7,441 nt of DNA from an uncultured Oscillospiraceae bacterium (GTDB lineage Bacteria > Bacillota > Clostridia > Oscillospirales > Oscillospiraceae): NCBI GenBank assembly GCA_934668295.1, contig CAKUND010000095.1:1-7441 (forward strand). The letters are read 5' to 3'. Shown one piece after another: positions 5,683 through 7,441 of the stretch; position 1 is the stretch's first letter, and each line of letters opens with the position of its first letter. A program made the translations under genes and the position numbers. A model generated the notes under the pieces. That model saw nothing but the letters and a program-made list of their open reading frames with translations, was not told the DNA's origin and searched no databases.

Positions 5683-6114
5683 TTATTCGATCTCAAGCCG
5701 TCTGGACGAGGCGGGGACTTCCTTCTGCTTCGGCAGCGTCACGCGCAGAACGCCGTCGGCGTATGCGGCCTTGATGCCTGCGGCGTCGATGCCGGAGATA
5801 TCAAAGCTTCTGGCGTAGGAGCCATAGGAGCGCTCGCAGCGGAGGTAATTGCCCTTCTTATCCTTGTCCTCATAGTTGGAATGACGCTCGGCGGAGACAG
5901 TCAGCCGGTCGTCGGCGATGTCCACGTGGATATCCTCCTTCTTGAAGCCGGGCAGGTCAGCCTCCAGAACGAAGTTGTCGCCGTCCTCCTGGATGTCGGT
6001 CTTGAACTCGCCGAGGGCGTTGTCGGAGAAGAACGCACGCTCCAGCTCGTCAAAGTCGTGGAACGGATTGAAATTGGAAACAGCGTGATTTTTACGTGCA
6101 TACGGTACTAACAT
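5683..6114 (-). CDS. small heat-shock protein, Hsp20/alpha-crystallin family
   Basis: This is an ATP-independent holdase chaperone that forms oligomers and binds unfolding proteins in the cytoplasm. Seen: 143 residues from the ATG at 6114-6112, with AAGGAGG (6129-6123) eight bases upstream. An open frame extends further upstream but lacks a comparable start. The N-terminus is short and aromatic (FNPFHDFDELERAFF, 15-29). The alpha-crystallin domain runs from about residue 37 to 131. It contains DLPGFKKEDIHVDI (53-66) and the closing A-x-x-x-GVLRVTLPK (118-129). The C-terminal tail RLEIE (139-143) carries the L-x-I motif that docks into neighbouring subunits. The gene is convergent with enzyme I and divergent from an ABC exporter. 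A CIRCE operator overlaps its proposed promoter, pointing to heat induction through HrcA. It resembles the Hsp18-type proteins of clostridia. Confidence 0.95.
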   Translation of the reverse strand: MLVPYARKNHAVSNFNPFHDFDELERAFFSDNALGEFKTDIQEDGDNFVLEADLPGFKKEDIHVDIADDRLTVSAERHSNYEDKDKKGNYLRCERSYGSYARSFDISGIDAAGIKAAYADGVLRVTLPKQKEVPASSRRLEIE

Positions 6115-6251
6115 AGAAAAGACCTCCTTGAGTCTTGTAATATATAATGTCTGAAAACTCGATCTGAGCGTCTCGCTCATCTCTTGTTTACAAGTCACAT
6201 GATAGGCCTCGCCTGTGAACAATTCTGCATGTTTTTGTGAACGAACTGTGA

Positions 6252-6281
6252 ATTTTAGCAGTCACGCAATACGAGTGCTAA
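6252..6281 (-). promoter_or_regulatory. proposed hsp20 promoter embedded in CIRCE
   Basis: On the minus strand, TTAGCA (6281-6276) can serve as a -35 (4 of 6 bases). After an 18-base spacer comes an extended -10, TG-C-TAAAAT, with the hexamer at 6257-6252 (5 of 6 bases). The two boxes fall in the two CIRCE arms, so HrcA would directly exclude RNA polymerase. The start point would be near 6245, giving a leader of about 130 bases. A second AT-rich site nearer the gene (TATATT, about 6137-6142) lacks a good -35 and is less likely. Confidence 0.5.
6255..6281. promoter_or_regulatory. CIRCE operator (HrcA-binding inverted repeat)
   Basis: TTAGCAGTC (6255-6263), a nine-base spacer and GAGTGCTAA (6273-6281) match the CIRCE consensus TTAGCACTC-N9-GAGTGCTAA with one mismatch (G for C in the left arm). 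HrcA binding to such sites represses heat-shock genes in Gram-positive bacteria. It lies about 140 bp upstream of the hsp20 ATG and 10 bp upstream of the -35 of the divergent ABC gene. Confidence 0.9.
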
Positions 6282-6291
6282 AAAGTTAGCC

Positions 6292-6319
6292 TATACAAAC
6301 AGAAAAATTCTGCTATGAT
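6292..6319 (+). promoter_or_regulatory. promoter of the ABC exporter operon
   Basis: TATACA (6292-6297), a 16-base spacer and an extended -10 TG-C-TATGAT (hexamer 6314-6319) form a good sigma-A promoter. Transcription would start near 6326, about 63 bases before the ATPase ATG. The CIRCE site ends 10 bp upstream of the -35, so an effect of HrcA on this promoter is possible but not shown. Confidence 0.55.
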
Positions 6320-6388
6320 ATAGACACATGGGAACTTTTGCCCAAACGGAACGTCTGAAGGATATCCAATTCGAAAGGGGTAGATACG

Positions 6389-7105
6389 ATGCTGAAAATT
6401 GAGCATCTGACGAAGATTTACGGAGAGAAAAAGGCAGTCGACGATCTGAGCCTGCACATCAGACCCGGCGAAATTTACGGCTTCATCGGCCACAACGGCG
6501 CGGGCAAGACCACGACGATCAAAAGCTGCGCGGGCATCCTGCAGTTTGAGCAGGGCGAGATCTATGTGGACGGGAAGTCCGTCAAGGCCGACCCGCTCGG
6601 CTGCAAGCAGATCTTAGCGTACATCCCGGACAACCCGGATCTGTATGAGTTCCTGTCCGGCATCAAATACCTGAATTTCGTGGCCGATATCTTCGGCGTG
6701 TCAAAGGCCGACCGCGAGGCGCGGATCGAAAAATACGCGGATCTGTTTGAGCTGACCGGCGATCTGGCCCAGCCCATCTCGGCCTATTCGCACGGCATGA
6801 AACAGAAGCTGGCGATTATTTCCGCCCTGCTCCACGACCCGAAGCTCATCATCATGGACGAGCCCTTCGTCGGCCTCGACCCGACAGCGGCCTATCAGGT
6901 CAAGGGCATCATGCGCGAGCACTGTGATCGCGGCGGCGCGATCTTCTTCTCCACGCACGTGCTGGAGGTCGCGGAAAAGCTCTGCGACAAGGTCGCCATC
7001 ATCAAGCAGGGCAGACTGATCGCGTCCGGTACGATGGACGAGGTCAAGGGCGACCAGTCGCTGGAGGATGTGTTCCTGGAGCTGGAGGGTGAGAAGGATG
7101 CTTAA
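6389..7105 (+). CDS. ABC transporter ATP-binding protein, ABC-2 exporter (EcsA-like) type
   Basis: This is a cytoplasmic ATPase that powers a membrane permease. Seen: 238 residues, preceded by AAAGGGG (6374-6380) eight bases before the ATG. Walker A is GHNGAGKTT (34-42). Walker B is LIIMDEP (153-159) with catalytic Glu158. The D-loop is GLDP (162-165) and the switch histidine is His190 in STHVLE. The signature is YSHGMKQK (133-140), the degenerate form of LSGGQ common in this subfamily. The Q-loop position reads YIPDNPDLYEFLSG, with Asp81 where Gln is usual. The next gene, a permease, overlaps the last eight bases, so the two are translated together. The substrate cannot be told from sequence; relatives act in export of, or resistance to, peptides, lipids or drugs. 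The gene is divergent from hsp20. Confidence 0.93.
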   Translation: MLKIEHLTKIYGEKKAVDDLSLHIRPGEIYGFIGHNGAGKTTTIKSCAGILQFEQGEIYVDGKSVKADPLGCKQILAYIPDNPDLYEFLSGIKYLNFVADIFGVSKADREARIEKYADLFELTGDLAQPISAYSHGMKQKLAIISALLHDPKLIIMDEPFVGLDPTAAYQVKGIMREHCDRGGAIFFSTHVLEVAEKLCDKVAIIKQGRLIASGTMDEVKGDQSLEDVFLELEGEKDA

Positions 7106-7441
7106 AACGCTGCTTCGCATCCGGATGGCGGCGCTGCTCGCCGCGTTTACCGGGCAGAGCCGGAAGCGGAAAAGTCAGACGAAGGGCAAGCTTGTCGGTT
7201 ATGCGCTTTTGATGCTGTATTGCTTCTGCGCCTTCGTCTTCCTGTTCTATGCCTCGTTCTCTCAGCTTGCCGCCGCATTTTTCCCGGCAGGGCTTGGCTG
7301 GCTGTATTTTGCGATGTTCGCGATCATGGCCTTCGCGCTCATGTTCATCGGCAGTGTGTTCACAGCCAAATCGCAGCTGTTTGAGGCGAAGGACAACGAG
7401 CTGCTGCTGTCCATGCCCGTGCCGCCCGGCATGATCCTGCT
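7098..7441 (+). CDS. ABC exporter permease subunit (partial, N-terminal 114 codons)
   Basis: Seen: an ATG at 7098 lies within the last codons of the ATPase gene in another frame (8-bp overlap), preceded by GAGGGTGAGAAGG as ribosome site. The frame stays open to the window end. The product begins MLKTLLRIRMAALLAAF, then a basic stretch (GQSRKRKSQTKGK). Two hydrophobic segments follow, at about residues 33-58 and 63-91, which should cross the membrane. After them comes FEAKDNELLLSMPVPPG (95-111), a cytoplasmic loop motif typical of putative ABC exporter permeases paired with EcsA-like ATPases. The overlap and shared strand support a two-gene transporter operon. The remainder of the protein and its length are not visible, and the substrate is unknown. 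Confidence 0.85.
   Translation, partial: MLKTLLRIRMAALLAAFTGQSRKRKSQTKGKLVGYALLMLYCFCAFVFLFYASFSQLAAAFFPAGLGWLYFAMFAIMAFALMFIGSVFTAKSQLFEAKDNELLLSMPVPPGMIL

Overview
The window looks like chromosomal DNA from a GC-rich, anaerobic Firmicute, most likely an Oscillospiraceae/Ruminococcaceae-type Clostridia. This is an inference from three things: strong AGGAGG-type ribosome sites, an HrcA/CIRCE operator, and a mix of PTS, dihydroxyacetone-kinase and corrinoid-activation (RACo-like) genes. No taxonomic marker gene is present, so genus and species are left open.

Left edge (1-1113): the 5' two-thirds or less of a minus-strand gene for a 2Fe-2S ferredoxin/ASKHA protein of the corrinoid-protein reductive activator type, with a clear sigma-A promoter. 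A divergent intergenic region follows.

Centre (1114-5622): a plus-strand cluster carrying a whole phosphorelay. dhaK, dhaL and dhaM encode the PTS-dependent dihydroxyacetone kinase. After a 604-bp gap come an HPr paralogue and a PEP-protein phosphotransferase (enzyme I). Phosphate can be traced from PEP through EI (His183), HPr (His15), DhaM (His9) and DhaL-bound ADP/ATP to dihydroxyacetone held by DhaK (His218). The gene order EIIA (dhaM), HPr, EI is the same as the domain order of the fused DhaM of enterobacteria. The HPr lacks the regulatory Ser46.

The 604-bp gap is made of repeats. It holds a 160-bp fold-back, MITE-like element with perfect terminal inverted repeats, inserted with a TA duplication into the edge of one of five REP-like palindromes (a BIME-like mosaic).

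Right side (5623-7441): a perfect 32-bp palindromic terminator lies between the convergent EI and hsp20 genes. The minus-strand hsp20 has a CIRCE operator that covers its predicted -35 to -10 promoter. A divergent plus-strand ABC exporter operon follows: a complete ATPase and the start of an overlapping permease cut by the window end.
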